In this document: piece by piece, positions 34,158-42,751 of the stretch
How the letters are laid out: each line of letters opens with the position of its first letter
Position numbering within the stretch: the stretch's first letter is position 1
Assembly (NCBI GenBank): GCA_020637805.1
Contig: JACKJU010000004.1
Span: forward strand, 124,001 to 188,000
DNA length: 64,000 nt
Reading direction: 5' to 3'
Source of the DNA: Nitratireductor sp.
GTDB lineage: Bacteria; Pseudomonadota; Alphaproteobacteria; Rhizobiales; Rhizobiaceae
Translations under genes and position numbers: made by a program
Notes under the pieces: model-generated
What the model saw: only the letters and a program-made list of their open reading frames with translations
What the model was told of the DNA's origin: nothing
The model's database searches: none

Positions 34158-34335
34158 CAGTTCCCTGTCTCCCCTACCCTGGTGGAGCGGGTTATCCAAC
34201 TGGCATGGATATCCTCAACTCATCGCGGCCGAACATCAAACGGGCCATCTCGCGCGCATTTCCCGCGTATACGGTGAACCTTTCAGCATTCTGCACGTTC
34301 TTGAAATGAACAATCCTCCTGCATCGGTACACTTT

Positions 34336-34350
34336 GTTCTTGCTTTGTTC
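34336..34350. promoter_or_regulatory. LexA (SOS) box candidate
   Basis: GTTC-TTGCTTT-GTTC is a perfect match to the GTTC-N7-GTTC operator bound by LexA in alphaproteobacteria. It lies 85 bp before the radical SAM gene start, and the only other gene nearby ends 178 bp before. A third GTTC follows at 34372. The match is short enough to arise by chance, but position in a promoter-sized gap before a DNA-repair-like gene supports it. Confidence 0.6.
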
Positions 34351-34435
34351 CCTTTCTCCAGATAGGAATATGTTCACAACAACATGATTCCCGGCCACTG
34401 GTTTCGCGTATCGCCGGAAAGCAGGGAGCAGCAGA

Positions 34436-35707
34436 ATGGCCGGACGGGTTTCGGATTTCAGTTCCAGCAATCAGCTCATGCAGGAGAAGAGTGCCGCCCT
34501 GGCGCTTCGCAACGGCCATAGCCGGGCTCGCGTCCATGATCAGGATGGCTTCGAGCGCAATGCCTCCGAACACGACGCGGTCGTTTCCGGCGCCCTTGGC
34601 GAGCGTGCCGATGCCAGCCACAGGAGATCCGTGGCCGGACGTTTCGTTGAACAGCGGTTCCGTGGACGTGGCGCTACCCTCAATCCCTCGGGCCGGTTCG
34701 AACCGATCAGCCATCACATTTTCGACGACGGATGGCAGACCCTGGATGAGCTTCCCCCCTTCAAGACCGAGGTTACGGAGGAACGTCCGCGTTCCATCAT
34801 CACGACCAACAAGTCGCCGGACATCTCGTTTGATCGCTCCATCAACCCGTATCGTGGCTGCGAGCATGGCTGCATCTACTGCTTCGCCCGTCCGAGTCAC
34901 GCCTATATGGGCCTTTCGTCCGGCCTTGATTTCGAATCGAAACTTTTCGCAAAGCCGAATGCTGCAAGGCTGTTGAAGGCGGAATTGTCGAAGAAGGGTT
35001 ACAAGCCCCGCACAATCGCCATCGGCACCAACACGGACCCCTATCAGCCGGTGGAGAAGGAACGGCGGATCACGCGTGAAATCCTCGAAGTACTGGAAGC
35101 TGCGGACCACCCGGTTGCCATCGTGACCAAGTCGGCGCTGGTAACCCGCGATATCGATATTCTGTCGCGAATGGCGGAGAAAAACCTTGTCCGTGTCGCC
35201 CTGTCGGTAACGACAATGGATCGCAAGCTAGCACGTGCGATGGAACCTCGTGCGTCGACACCTGCTCTCAGGCTGAAGGCAATCCACGATCTTGCCCATG
35301 CAGGCATCCCTGCTTCGGTGATGATCGCGCCGGTCATTCCGGCGTTGAACGATCACGAGATCGAACGGATCCTGGATTCCGCGCGCGGCGCCGGTGCCAC
35401 TGGCGCGGGTTACATCCTTCTGAGGCTGCCACACGAGGTAAGCCCGCTCTTCCGGGACTGGCTGCTCCAGCATTATCCGGACCGCTACCGCCATGTGATG
35501 AACGTGCTGCGTTCGATGCGTGGCGGCAAGGATTACGATGCCGAGTGGGGCAAGCGCATGCGCGGACAGGGTCCCTATGCCATGCAGATCGGGCGCAGGT
35601 TCGAGATCGCGGCACGCAAGCTCGGCTTCAACGAGAACAGCATTCCGCTCCGCACGGACTTGTTTAACCCGCCAGCAGGGGCAGAGAAACAGCTCGCCCT
35701 GTTCTGA
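34436..35707 (+). CDS. PA0069 family (SplB-like) radical SAM protein
   Basis: A 423-residue radical SAM enzyme. The cluster-binding motif is Cys-x3-Cys-x2-Cys in YRGCEHGCIYCFARPSHAY (about residues 141-159). The core resembles spore photoproduct lyase (SplB) in SINPYRGCEHGC, IAIGTNTDPYQPVE and VIPALNDHEIERILDSA. About 120 N-terminal residues are charged and not part of the core. The family is linked to DNA repair by similarity but no reaction is established. A LexA-type box stands 85 bp upstream; the start is ATG 34436 with GGGAG before it. Confidence 0.9.
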   Translation: MAGRVSDFSSSNQLMQEKSAALALRNGHSRARVHDQDGFERNASEHDAVVSGALGERADASHRRSVAGRFVEQRFRGRGATLNPSGRFEPISHHIFDDGWQTLDELPPFKTEVTEERPRSIITTNKSPDISFDRSINPYRGCEHGCIYCFARPSHAYMGLSSGLDFESKLFAKPNAARLLKAELSKKGYKPRTIAIGTNTDPYQPVEKERRITREILEVLEAADHPVAIVTKSALVTRDIDILSRMAEKNLVRVALSVTTMDRKLARAMEPRASTPALRLKAIHDLAHAGIPASVMIAPVIPALNDHEIERILDSARGAGATGAGYILLRLPHEVSPLFRDWLLQHYPDRYRHVMNVLRSMRGGKDYDAEWGKRMRGQGPYAMQIGRRFEIAARKLGFNENSIPLRTDLFNPPAGAEKQLALF

Positions 35708-35799
35708 CATGCCCTGATCGGGCACGACACATGAATTCCCGGTGCTTCCCCACCGGGTACCCCGGCCCCTCACCGCCGCAAACTGACGGGCCGGACTTG

Positions 35800-35860
35800 A
35801 AGAGAATCAGTGGCCGGGCGAGAAAGCCGCATGAAATCCGCTCGTGCCACTGATTCTCTT
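35800..35860. repeat. 15-bp inverted repeat around the rnhB start
   Basis: AAGAGAATCAGTGGC (35800-35814) and GCCACTGATTCTCTT (35846-35860) are perfect inverted arms around a 31-nt loop. The loop holds the likely ribosome binding site and ATG 35831 of rnhB, and CGAG/CTCG inside it can extend the stem. Each arm contains a GANTC site (GAATC/GATTC) of the CcrM type. Confidence 0.75.
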
Positions 35861-36487
35861 TCCCTCTTCCCGGCTGGTTCTGCAGGGCCCGACTTCTCCT
35901 TCGAGGAACGGCTGCTGGCGGACGGGTCGCGACTTGTGGCGGGGGTCGACGAGGCCGGACGCGGACCGCTTGCAGGCCCTGTGGTGGCCGCCGCGGTCAT
36001 TCTGGATCCGATGTCCATCCCTGCCGGACTGGACGATTCCAAGAAACTCAGCGAGGCCAGCAGGGAAGCGCTTTTCGGCGAGATCCTTGCCTCGTCCCGC
36101 GTTGCGTGGGCGGCTGCAAGCGCCGCCGAGATCGACCGGATCAATATTCTGCAGGCCAGCCTTCTTGCCATGACACGGGCGGCGAACGCGCTTCATGATC
36201 GTCCTTGCCACATCCTCGTCGATGGCCGCGACATTCCCCTTTCCTGGCGCGGTCGCGGAACAGCGCTGATCAAGGGCGACGGCCGTTCGGTGTCGATTGC
36301 TGCGGCATCCATCGTCGCCAAGGTAATGCGCGACCGGATCATGAAACGCGCATCCGGCATATATCCGCACTACGGCTTCGAGCGGCACAAGGGATATGGC
36401 TCCGCGCTGCACCGTTCTGCAATCATGACCCATGGGCCGTGCCTGTTGCACAGGATGAGTTTCTCCCCTCTCCGTGAAAGCCTCTAG
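35831..36487 (+). CDS. rnhB: Ribonuclease HII
   Basis: A 218-residue enzyme (from ATG 35831; GTG 35810 would add seven residues) that cleaves the RNA of RNA-DNA hybrids and at single ribonucleotides. The active site is visible: Asp-Glu in LVAGVDEAGRGPLAGPVVAA, Asp in LDDSKKLS, Asp in ILVDGRDIPL and the carboxylate region VMRDRIM. GIYPHYGFERHKGYGSALH is another mark. The start lies in the loop of an inverted repeat, so translation may be affected by RNA structure. Confidence 0.96.
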   Translation: MKSARATDSLSLFPAGSAGPDFSFEERLLADGSRLVAGVDEAGRGPLAGPVVAAAVILDPMSIPAGLDDSKKLSEASREALFGEILASSRVAWAAASAAEIDRINILQASLLAMTRAANALHDRPCHILVDGRDIPLSWRGRGTALIKGDGRSVSIAAASIVAKVMRDRIMKRASGIYPHYGFERHKGYGSALHRSAIMTHGPCLLHRMSFSPLRESL

Positions 36488-36565
36488 AACCGGACGCGCG
36501 TCATACTCGCCGTTATTGGAGCCAACGCGATTGCTTCGGCTTCATCGGATCGGTTTGCCCTGACA

Positions 36566-36610
36566 TCGGAGGGTAAGAATTCGGAGCGTGAGAGTTCGGA
36601 GGGACACCAC
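36566..36610. repeat. Imperfect 15-bp tandem repeat, three units
   Basis: TCGGAGGGTAAGAAT, TCGGAGCGTGAGAGT and TCGGAGGGACACCAC follow one another at 15-bp spacing. The TCGGAG head is constant, while the tails diverge. No protein or RNA feature explains it. Confidence 0.55.
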
Positions 36611-36745
36611 TGCATTCAGAGTGTGCTTGTTGTCCAGGTCGTTTCACCGTCAGGTGGAAGCGACTGCTTTCAGCGGGCAATCGAGTTCAGTTCCGCAATT
36701 CGCTCTCGCCGTTTCCGTCAATTCAATTTGCTCCGGGAAAACGAA

Positions 36746-36773
36746 AAAGGCCGGAAGCTGATTTCCGGCCTTT
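36746..36773 (-). terminator. Rho-independent terminator of the F0 operon
   Basis: On the minus strand AAAGGCCGGAA, a 6-nt loop and TTCCGGCCTTT form an 11-bp GC-rich stem directly followed by TTCGTTTT, 38 nt beyond the end of the b subunit gene. The stem, loop and T-run are those of a canonical terminator. Confidence 0.85.
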
Positions 36774-36810
36774 CGATAAGTTGCACAGACAATCGGACTA
36801 TGTGCCGCGC

Positions 36811-37293
36811 TCAGTTGAAGCGTGATTTTACTTCCGCGATCGAGGATTTGACCAGCTTGTCGGCGGTAGCGCCCGTGGTTTTTTCCGTGATGATCTTCTC
36901 TGCAGCGGCGATGGCAAGATCGACAGCGGCGGCACGAACCTCGCCGACGGCATTTGCTTCGGCCTGGGCGATCTTCTGCTCGGCCATTGCCGTGCGGCGC
37001 TCGACGAACTCGGCAGTCTTTGCCTCGGCGTCCTTGGCGATTGCGGCTGCTTCGCGTTTTGCTGCCTCGACGATTTCGCTGGCTTCCTGTTCGGCCTCGG
37101 TGCGCTTGCGCTGATATTCGGCCAGAAGTTCCTGGGCTTCCTCGCGCATGCGGCGGGCTTCATCCAGTTCGTCACGAACCTTGTTTGCGCGCTCGTCGAG
37201 ACCCGCTGCCATCTGTGCGGGCACTTTCAGGTAAACGACAATGCCGAGGAAAATCAGCAGGCCGATGAGTGCCCAGAACGTTGCGTCCATCAT
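36811..37293 (-). CDS. atpF: ATP synthase F0 subunit b
   Basis: A 160-residue b subunit from ATG 37293 (GGAG upstream), with one N-terminal membrane helix (WALIGLLIFLGIVVYLKVPAQM, split as WALIGLLIFLGIVVYL and KVPAQM) and a long charged coiled coil that reaches the F1 head. It is the second of two b-type genes of the operon. The frame is open 57 nt further upstream. It follows atpG (b') by 22 nt. Confidence 0.95.
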   Translation of the reverse strand: MMDATFWALIGLLIFLGIVVYLKVPAQMAAGLDERANKVRDELDEARRMREEAQELLAEYQRKRTEAEQEASEIVEAAKREAAAIAKDAEAKTAEFVERRTAMAEQKIAQAEANAVGEVRAAAVDLAIAAAEKIITEKTTGATADKLVKSSIAEVKSRFN

Positions 37294-37315
37294 GGTGACT
37301 TCTCCTGACCGTTTC

Positions 37316-37903
37316 TTACTTGGCCGAGGATGAAACGGCCTTGGCCGCATCGGCCTTGGTCGTGTTCACACCCAGAATTTCGCTGACGATGGCCTGGACG
37401 GTGTCCGCGGCAATCGTGTCCACTTCGCCAAGGGCCTTGGCCTTGATTGCGGCGACCTGTTTCTCGGACTCAGCAATCTTGGCATTCAACTCGGACTCGA
37501 CTTCGTGGCGGCTAGCATCGGCTTCCGCCTTTGCCTTGTCGCGGGCTTCCTGACCGATCTTGTGGGCGGCGTTGCGCGCCTCGGTCAGTTCCTGCTCATA
37601 GGCAGCGATGGCGGCGTCGGATTCTTCCTTCAACCGCTGCGCCTCGTCGAGATCCCGCGAGATGCGGTCGCGGCGCACTTCGAGAATGCTGGAAATGCGG
37701 GGTACGACGATGTTGCGCATCAAAAGGAAGAACAGGCCGAATGTCAGCGCCAGCCAGAGAAGCTGGGAAGCAAAGGACGTCGGATCGAATGGCGGAAACG
37801 AGCCGCCTTCGGCGCCGTGCGCTACGCCGGTTTCGCTGTGCGTGGCTTCTGCGGGAGCTTCACCGCTTGCGGTTTCAGCCGCCCATGCCTTGGTGACAAA
37901 CAT
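37316..37903 (-). CDS. atpG: ATP synthase F0 subunit b'
   Basis: A 195-residue b' subunit. A short polar N-terminal part (MFVTKAWAAETASGEAPAEA) is followed by one membrane helix (about residues 48-68, QLLWLALTFGLFFLLM) and a long coiled coil. With b it forms the heterodimeric peripheral stalk that most alphaproteobacteria carry. It is named AtpG/AtpX in different schemes, not to be confused with the gamma subunit. It lies between atpE and atpF. Confidence 0.95.
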   Translation of the reverse strand: MFVTKAWAAETASGEAPAEATHSETGVAHGAEGGSFPPFDPTSFASQLLWLALTFGLFFLLMRNIVVPRISSILEVRRDRISRDLDEAQRLKEESDAAIAAYEQELTEARNAAHKIGQEARDKAKAEADASRHEVESELNAKIAESEKQVAAIKAKALGEVDTIAADTVQAIVSEILGVNTTKADAAKAVSSSAK

Positions 37904-38014
37904 CGGTTACCCAACCTCAAATGCTTACTGGCGGGACGGGCACTAGGCCCGGAATCTCAAGTTGCGGAGGCGGCACGGGTTTCGCCCGGCCGCCATCACG
38001 CAAATTCGTTCTGC

Positions 38015-38242
38015 TTAGACTGCGAAGAGCAGGAGCAGGGCAACGAGCAGCGAGAAGATGCCCAGTGCCTCGGTAACGGCGAAGCCGAAGATCAGGCGGC
38101 CGAACTGGCCATCAGCTGCAGACGGGTTGCGCAGGGCACCTGCAAGGTAGTTGCCGAAGATGGTGCCGAGGCCGATGCCTGCGCCACCCATGCCGAGGCA
38201 AGCGATGCCGGCGCCGATGTATTTTGCTGCTTCTGCTTCCAT
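38015..38242 (-). CDS. atpE: ATP synthase F0 subunit c
   Basis: A 75-residue c subunit with two membrane helices. The first has GAGIACLGMGGAGIGLGTIF, the loop contains RNP (ALRNPSA), and the second carries the proton-binding glutamate, Glu58 in FAVTEALGIFSLLVALLLLF (split as FAVTEALGIF and SLLVALLLLF). The glycine pattern of helix 1 and the Glu (not Gln/Thr with sodium-site residues) fit a proton enzyme. GGAG lies upstream of ATG 38242. Confidence 0.98.
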   Translation of the reverse strand: MEAEAAKYIGAGIACLGMGGAGIGLGTIFGNYLAGALRNPSAADGQFGRLIFGFAVTEALGIFSLLVALLLLFAV

Positions 38243-38314
38243 GGGATGAACTCCTTCGAGGTTTGAACTGGATAGCGTTGGTTTGAAAGTCTTCTCCGGA
38301 ACGGCCTGGCCGTC

Positions 38315-39064
38315 CTAGTGAGAGGGGTGAAGCGCGTCATTCAGGTACATGCAGGTAAGAACCGCGAACACGTAGGCCTGAAGGAATGCGACAAGAAATT
38401 CAAGGGCAGTGAGGCCGACCGTCATGGCCAGCGGCAGAATAGCCCCGCCAATGCCGATGGCACCCATTGCCGAAAGGCTGGCGACGAAGCCTGCGAACAC
38501 CTTGAGGGTGATGTGCCCAGCAAGCATGTTTGCGAAAAGACGCACGGAAAGCGAGATCGGGCGCGAGAGGAAGGAAATGACCTCGATCAGCACCACGAGC
38601 GGCACAAGCAGGCCCGGCACACCGTCTGGAACAAAGAGTTTCAGGAAGCCAAGGCCATTCTTGTAGAAACCGTAGAATACCACCGTCCCGATGACGAGCA
38701 TCGCCAGTGCGAAGGTGACGATGATGTGGCTGGTGACGGTGAAGAAATAGGGGAACATGCCGAAAAGGTTGGCAACCAGCACGAACATGAAGAGCGAGAA
38801 CACGAAGGGGAAGAATTTCATTCCCTCTGAGCCAGCCCCGTCGCGCAGCATGGAGGCGACGAATTCGTAGGACATTTCGGCAAGCGACTGGAGGCGGGTC
38901 GGAATGAGACCGCGGCCCGAAGTCGCCCAGATCAGGAAGCCTGCAGTGGCAGCGACGGTCACCACCATGAAGAGCGAAGAGTTGGTGAAGGAGATATCCA
39001 CACCGCCGATTTCAAGCGGAATCAGCTTGTTGAGATGGAACTGGTGAATTGGATCGTTCGACAC
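38315..39064 (-). CDS. atpB: ATP synthase F0 subunit a
   Basis: A 249-residue a subunit that forms the proton channel with the c ring. The essential arginine is in PISLSVRLFANMLAGH, and the last helix region is LEFLVAFLQAYVFAVLTC. Five to six hydrophobic segments are visible. The start is GTG 39064 with AAGGAC upstream; no ATG in frame fits better. It lies 73 nt before atpE and 36 nt after atpI. Confidence 0.97.
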   Translation of the reverse strand: MSNDPIHQFHLNKLIPLEIGGVDISFTNSSLFMVVTVAATAGFLIWATSGRGLIPTRLQSLAEMSYEFVASMLRDGAGSEGMKFFPFVFSLFMFVLVANLFGMFPYFFTVTSHIIVTFALAMLVIGTVVFYGFYKNGLGFLKLFVPDGVPGLLVPLVVLIEVISFLSRPISLSVRLFANMLAGHITLKVFAGFVASLSAMGAIGIGGAILPLAMTVGLTALEFLVAFLQAYVFAVLTCMYLNDALHPSH

Positions 39065-39100
39065 CTGTCTTGTCCTTCAATTCCAACCGGAAGCACCTTG

Positions 39101-39523
39101 CTAACGGTCATCATCCTCATCGTCGTAAAGGTCATCCGGCACCGATGGCGGTGGAGTGGCCTTTTCCTTCTTGCCCTGTGCCCAACCCTGATCATAGGGA
39201 TTGGCTACCTGGCCCGAAGAGCGCAACACATTTATGACGCCAGCAACAAATCCCAGGAGAAGAAGAATAATCATCCCCCAGGGCGTCGTTCCGGCAAGGC
39301 GGTCCAGGAAATAGCCCAAACCCGCTCCCACCAGGATTGCCGAAATGAATTCACTCGACAATCGAAGCGCCGCACCGAAACCGGACTTGTCCTGCTTCGG
39401 CTGCCCCGCATTTGCCCGGTCCTTCACCTTTCGCGCCTCAAGGCGTGCTCCAAGTGAATGTAGCCGGTCCTGCAGATTGTCCCCGGAGGGCGGTTGCCCC
39501 GATTTCCCGTCTTTTGAGCTCAT
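39101..39523 (-). CDS. atpI: ATP synthase F0 assembly protein I
   Basis: A 140-residue AtpI-type protein from ATG 39523 (AGGCGAGA upstream); the frame is open further upstream. Two hydrophobic helices (about residues 67-85 and 92-112, VGAGLGYFLDRLAGTTPWGM, then IILLLLGFVAGVINVLR) are flanked by a charged N-terminus and an acidic C-terminus (DDLYDDEDDDR). AtpI proteins help assemble the c ring. It opens the operon; I see no sure promoter in the 259-bp gap upstream. Confidence 0.92.
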   Translation of the reverse strand: MSSKDGKSGQPPSGDNLQDRLHSLGARLEARKVKDRANAGQPKQDKSGFGAALRLSSEFISAILVGAGLGYFLDRLAGTTPWGMIILLLLGFVAGVINVLRSSGQVANPYDQGWAQGKKEKATPPPSVPDDLYDDEDDDR

Positions 39524-39728
39524 CAAATCTCGCCTTGCAACGACTGATCCAAGCCCGCCAGACGCACAGCATGCCTGCCCCCGAAGGTCGCGCGCAACAT
39601 AGTTTTGTGCCCCCACACTGTCAAGCGAAGGGGGAAAGGCTTAAACGATTGATTTCGCTATACTTTGGTCTGACAACGCAATATGCGGCAATACGTCAGG
39701 CGAAGATTCCACAAGAATCCCCGGCAAA

Positions 39729-39755
39729 GCCTGCCGAATTGTCCGCACGGCAGGC
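39729..39755 (-). terminator. Hairpin downstream of the SleB gene
   Basis: On the minus strand GCCTGCCG, an 11-nt loop and CGGCAGGC form a perfect 8-bp stem 27 nt past the stop of the cell wall hydrolase gene. Only a TTT follows, so termination is plausible but incomplete. Confidence 0.5.
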
Positions 39756-39782
39756 CTTGAGTGAACGCGTTTTGGCCTTTTC

Positions 39783-40949
39783 TCAGGACCAGCCGCCGCC
39801 AAAGGTGCGGTAGAAGACGTGCAGGCCGATGCGGCCAACGCGCTTCATGGTGTTTGCCCATTTCGGATGGACATAGGTCGCATGGTAGTGCGTGGAGGAG
39901 CCCACTTCCTTGAGCCAGATACGGCCCTCGGTGGTTTCGCGCGCCACATATTTGGCGATTTCCCAGCGCTGCTGGTCGCGCACCCTGTCGGCGATGCGAT
40001 CACAGGCGAAGGAAAACTGGCAGCGATTGCGCCAATTCTTGTTCTGGTAGACGACGCCGCAGATCGAATCCGGGTAGGTCGGATTCTTCACCCGGTTCAG
40101 GATCACCTGGGCAACCGCGGCCTGACCCTTTACCGGTTCGCCACGGGCTTCGAAATAGATGCCGCGGGCAAGGCAGTCCTGCTGCGTGTCGCTAAAAGAA
40201 GCGGCCGGCAACGGGTTGAGCGCCCACTCGTGATCGTTCTTGTCGAGCTTCGGCACGATCGAGATGGGTTCGTCCTGGTTGAGGACAGCAGCAAACGGCG
40301 AGCGCTTCTGTTTCGGCTCGGGTGCGTAGGCGAGAACGTTATCAGCCGATTCGCGCACCAGGCTTGCGACCATGACCGGGAGATCGGCTTCCGGCTCCAA
40401 CAGCTCTTTTTGCCGGTCGACCTTGGGATGGAAGGCAGAAGCGACCTGGATGGCTTCCTCGAAGGGCTTGGCCTTGACGAAGGCAAGCTCGAAATCCTTG
40501 CCGACGCTTAGCGGGCCAAGCATGGACTGGCGTTCGAGAACGCTGCCTGCCGAGAAATGCTCAGGCGGACGGGCCACTGTTGCGGAAACGACGCGGCCGC
40601 CCTTGGCGCTGCGATTGACGACCTGCGGTTCCCGCTTGCTCTTGACTCCGAAAGTGACATGCGGTGCGCCGCCGGAAAGCGATGCGACCGATCCGGTCGT
40701 TACCGGGTCGAGCCTAACGGCTGCATTTGCATTGCCGGATGCCAGAAAGTTGGAAACCCCCGGCCCCTTTGCGATGCTTGCCAGCCAGCGCGGGCCGTCA
40801 AGTTCGGGAGCCAGTGCGGAAGCATCGGGCTGGGAAACAATGGAAGGATAGGCGAAGAACACTGCAAGACCGACAATTGCCGGGTAGGTCACTCTTGCCA
40901 ACAGGCTTGGACGCGTCGCCAGTACGTCCCTGAGGTCAGATTTACGCAA
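39783..40949 (-). CDS. SleB-type cell wall hydrolase
   Basis: A protein of about 388 residues ending in a SleB/CwlJ hydrolase domain (about the last 130 residues). The catalytic glutamate region is ARGIYFEARGEPVKGQAAVA, followed by VILNRVKNPTYPDSICGVVY and YHATYVHPKW. One N-terminal membrane helix (LLARVTYPAIVGLAVFFAY region) and a long low-complexity linker precede it. I chose TTG 40949 because GGAGTAAGG lies just before it; ATG 40982 is an alternative without a ribosome binding site. It probably cuts peptidoglycan in the periplasm. Confidence 0.8.
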   Translation of the reverse strand: MRKSDLRDVLATRPSLLARVTYPAIVGLAVFFAYPSIVSQPDASALAPELDGPRWLASIAKGPGVSNFLASGNANAAVRLDPVTTGSVASLSGGAPHVTFGVKSKREPQVVNRSAKGGRVVSATVARPPEHFSAGSVLERQSMLGPLSVGKDFELAFVKAKPFEEAIQVASAFHPKVDRQKELLEPEADLPVMVASLVRESADNVLAYAPEPKQKRSPFAAVLNQDEPISIVPKLDKNDHEWALNPLPAASFSDTQQDCLARGIYFEARGEPVKGQAAVAQVILNRVKNPTYPDSICGVVYQNKNWRNRCQFSFACDRIADRVRDQQRWEIAKYVARETTEGRIWLKEVGSSTHYHATYVHPKWANTMKRVGRIGLHVFYRTFGGGWS

Positions 40950-41282
40950 GACCCTTACTCCAAACAAAACACTCTGCCACATGCGGCTGTAACCGCGACG
41001 TTCCCCCAGAGTAGTTTGTTAACCTTGACAATGCGTTAAGCGGAGCTTTCCGAACGGTTAAAGCCTGCGGCTTTGCCGGTCGGTCCAAAATTCTTCAGCT
41101 TTTCGATACTGAGGCGCCCGCCTCCGAAACAGCGGTCTGCGTTCATCCTGAATCAAGGCTCAGGTCAAACGCGTTTCGCTTCAGCTCGTGCTAGGATTGA
41201 AATCGGTCGCAAATTTGGTGGTGATTTCACGAAATGCTGCGAAATGTTGCAGCAAACACGAATTGCGGGAAAATCTGAATGT
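40950..41282. other. Intergenic region between the SleB gene and der
   Basis: Apart from a possible longer start of the SleB gene, this 333-bp stretch has no gene. It contains a hairpin AAAGCC-TGC-GGCTTT (41060-41074, extendable by CGG/CCG) and TGCTGC-GAAATGTT-GCAGCA (41235-41254), which is close to the end of der and may mark its 3' end. Neither has a strong T-run. Confidence 0.6.
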
Positions 41283-42704
41283 CTAGCGCCTGCGCTTGCG
41301 CCCGGCGAAGGGGTTTTCGCCCTTGCGCATCAGCATGCGGATGGGCGTTGCAAACAGGTCGAATTCCTCGCGCAGGGTGTTGATCATGTAGCGCGTGTAG
41401 GAATCGGGTAGCGACTCCGGCCTGGAACAGTGCACCATGAAGGTGGGAGGCCGGCTCTTGACCTGCGTCATGTATTTCATGCGAATGCGCCGGCCCGACA
41501 CCGCTGGCGGTGGATGGTGATACTGTACCGCATCGAGCCACCGATTCAGGCGCGCCGTCGGTATGCGGCGGTTCCACTGCTCGTGCACCCGGAAGACCGA
41601 ACGCATGAGATTGGGGATGCCCTCCCCGGTCAATCCGGCAACCGGAACGACCTGCAGGCCCTTGATCTGGGAAAGGCTCTCGGCTGCCACCAGGCGCAGT
41701 TCGCGCAGCGTGGCATCGCGATCTTCCACCAGGTCCCACTTGTTCAGTGCAATCACAGGCGCCCTGCCCTCGCGGATGACGAGATCGGCAATCTGCACAT
41801 CCTGCTTCTCGAATGGTGCCGTGGCGTCGAGAAGAACGATCACGACCTCGGCATACTGCATTGCGCGCAGGCCGTCGGCGACGGAGAGCTTTTCCAGTTT
41901 TTCCTGGACGCGCGCCTTCTTTCGCATGCCAGCCGTGTCGAACAACTTGATCGTGCGGCCTTCCCACTCCCATTCGACTGAAATCGAATCGCGGGTAATC
42001 CCGGCCTCGGGGCCGGTCAGCAGGCGGTCTTCGCCGATCATACGGTTGATGAGGGTCGACTTGCCCGCGTTCGGGCGGCCGACGATCGCCACCTTGAGCG
42101 GCTTGGTCGGATCATAGGGGAGGATGTCCTCCTCCTCGATCTCGCCCTCGATGATGCCTTCGTCATCGATATCGACCCGGTCGTGGCCCTCCTCGGCGAA
42201 GGCAACTTCCTCGCCGACTGCGGCCACGAGTGCGTTGTAGAGATCGCCCATCCCCTGACCGTGTTCGGCGGATATCGGGACGGGTTCGCCAAAACCGAGT
42301 GAGAAGGCGTCATAGTAGCCCGCCTCGCCCGGCTTGCCTTCCATCTTGTTGGCAACGAGTACGGTCTTGTGCGCCGAGCGGCGCAGAAGATTGGCGAAGG
42401 TCTTGTCGGACGGGGTCACCCCGGCGCGGGCATCAATCAGGAAGAGGCAGACATCCGCATCGTGGATCGCGCGCTCGGTCTGTTCGCGCATGCGGCCTTC
42501 AAGGCTCTCCTCGTCGGCCTCTTCGAGACCGGCCGTGTCGATCACCTGGAATTTCAGATCACCGATACGCCCGTCAGCCAGGCGGCGGTCGCGCGTGACA
42601 CCCGGCGTGTCGTCAACCAGCGCCAGGCGCTTGCCAACCAGGCGGTTGAAAAGCGTCGACTTGCCGACGTTAGGCCGGCCAATAATGGCTACGACAAATC
42701 CCAT
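41283..42704 (-). CDS. der: Ribosome biogenesis GTPase Der
   Basis: A 473-residue double-GTPase from ATG 42704 that helps 50S ribosome assembly. The first G domain starts VVAIIGRPNVGKSTLFNRLVG with DTPGVTRDRR; the second has VAIVGRPNAGKSTLINRMIG at about 190-210, DTAGMRKKARVQEK and the G4 motif ALNKWDLVED. A KH-like C-terminal domain follows. The longer frame from 42755 lacks similarity. It lies downstream of a TPR membrane protein gene. Confidence 0.97.
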   Translation of the reverse strand: MGFVVAIIGRPNVGKSTLFNRLVGKRLALVDDTPGVTRDRRLADGRIGDLKFQVIDTAGLEEADEESLEGRMREQTERAIHDADVCLFLIDARAGVTPSDKTFANLLRRSAHKTVLVANKMEGKPGEAGYYDAFSLGFGEPVPISAEHGQGMGDLYNALVAAVGEEVAFAEEGHDRVDIDDEGIIEGEIEEEDILPYDPTKPLKVAIVGRPNAGKSTLINRMIGEDRLLTGPEAGITRDSISVEWEWEGRTIKLFDTAGMRKKARVQEKLEKLSVADGLRAMQYAEVVIVLLDATAPFEKQDVQIADLVIREGRAPVIALNKWDLVEDRDATLRELRLVAAESLSQIKGLQVVPVAGLTGEGIPNLMRSVFRVHEQWNRRIPTARLNRWLDAVQYHHPPPAVSGRRIRMKYMTQVKSRPPTFMVHCSRPESLPDSYTRYMINTLREEFDLFATPIRMLMRKGENPFAGRKRRR

Positions 42705-42751
42705 TGGATTGTATCCGTTCAATGCCTGGTCCGCATCGCGGGCCGGCGAAA

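Larger units (their letters stand above)
36488..36810. other. Intergenic region between rnhB and the F0 operon
   Basis: This 323-bp gap between convergent genes holds no gene that I can support. It carries an imperfect 15-bp tandem repeat (36566-36610) and, near the right end, the terminator of the ATP synthase operon (36746-36773). Confidence 0.7.
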
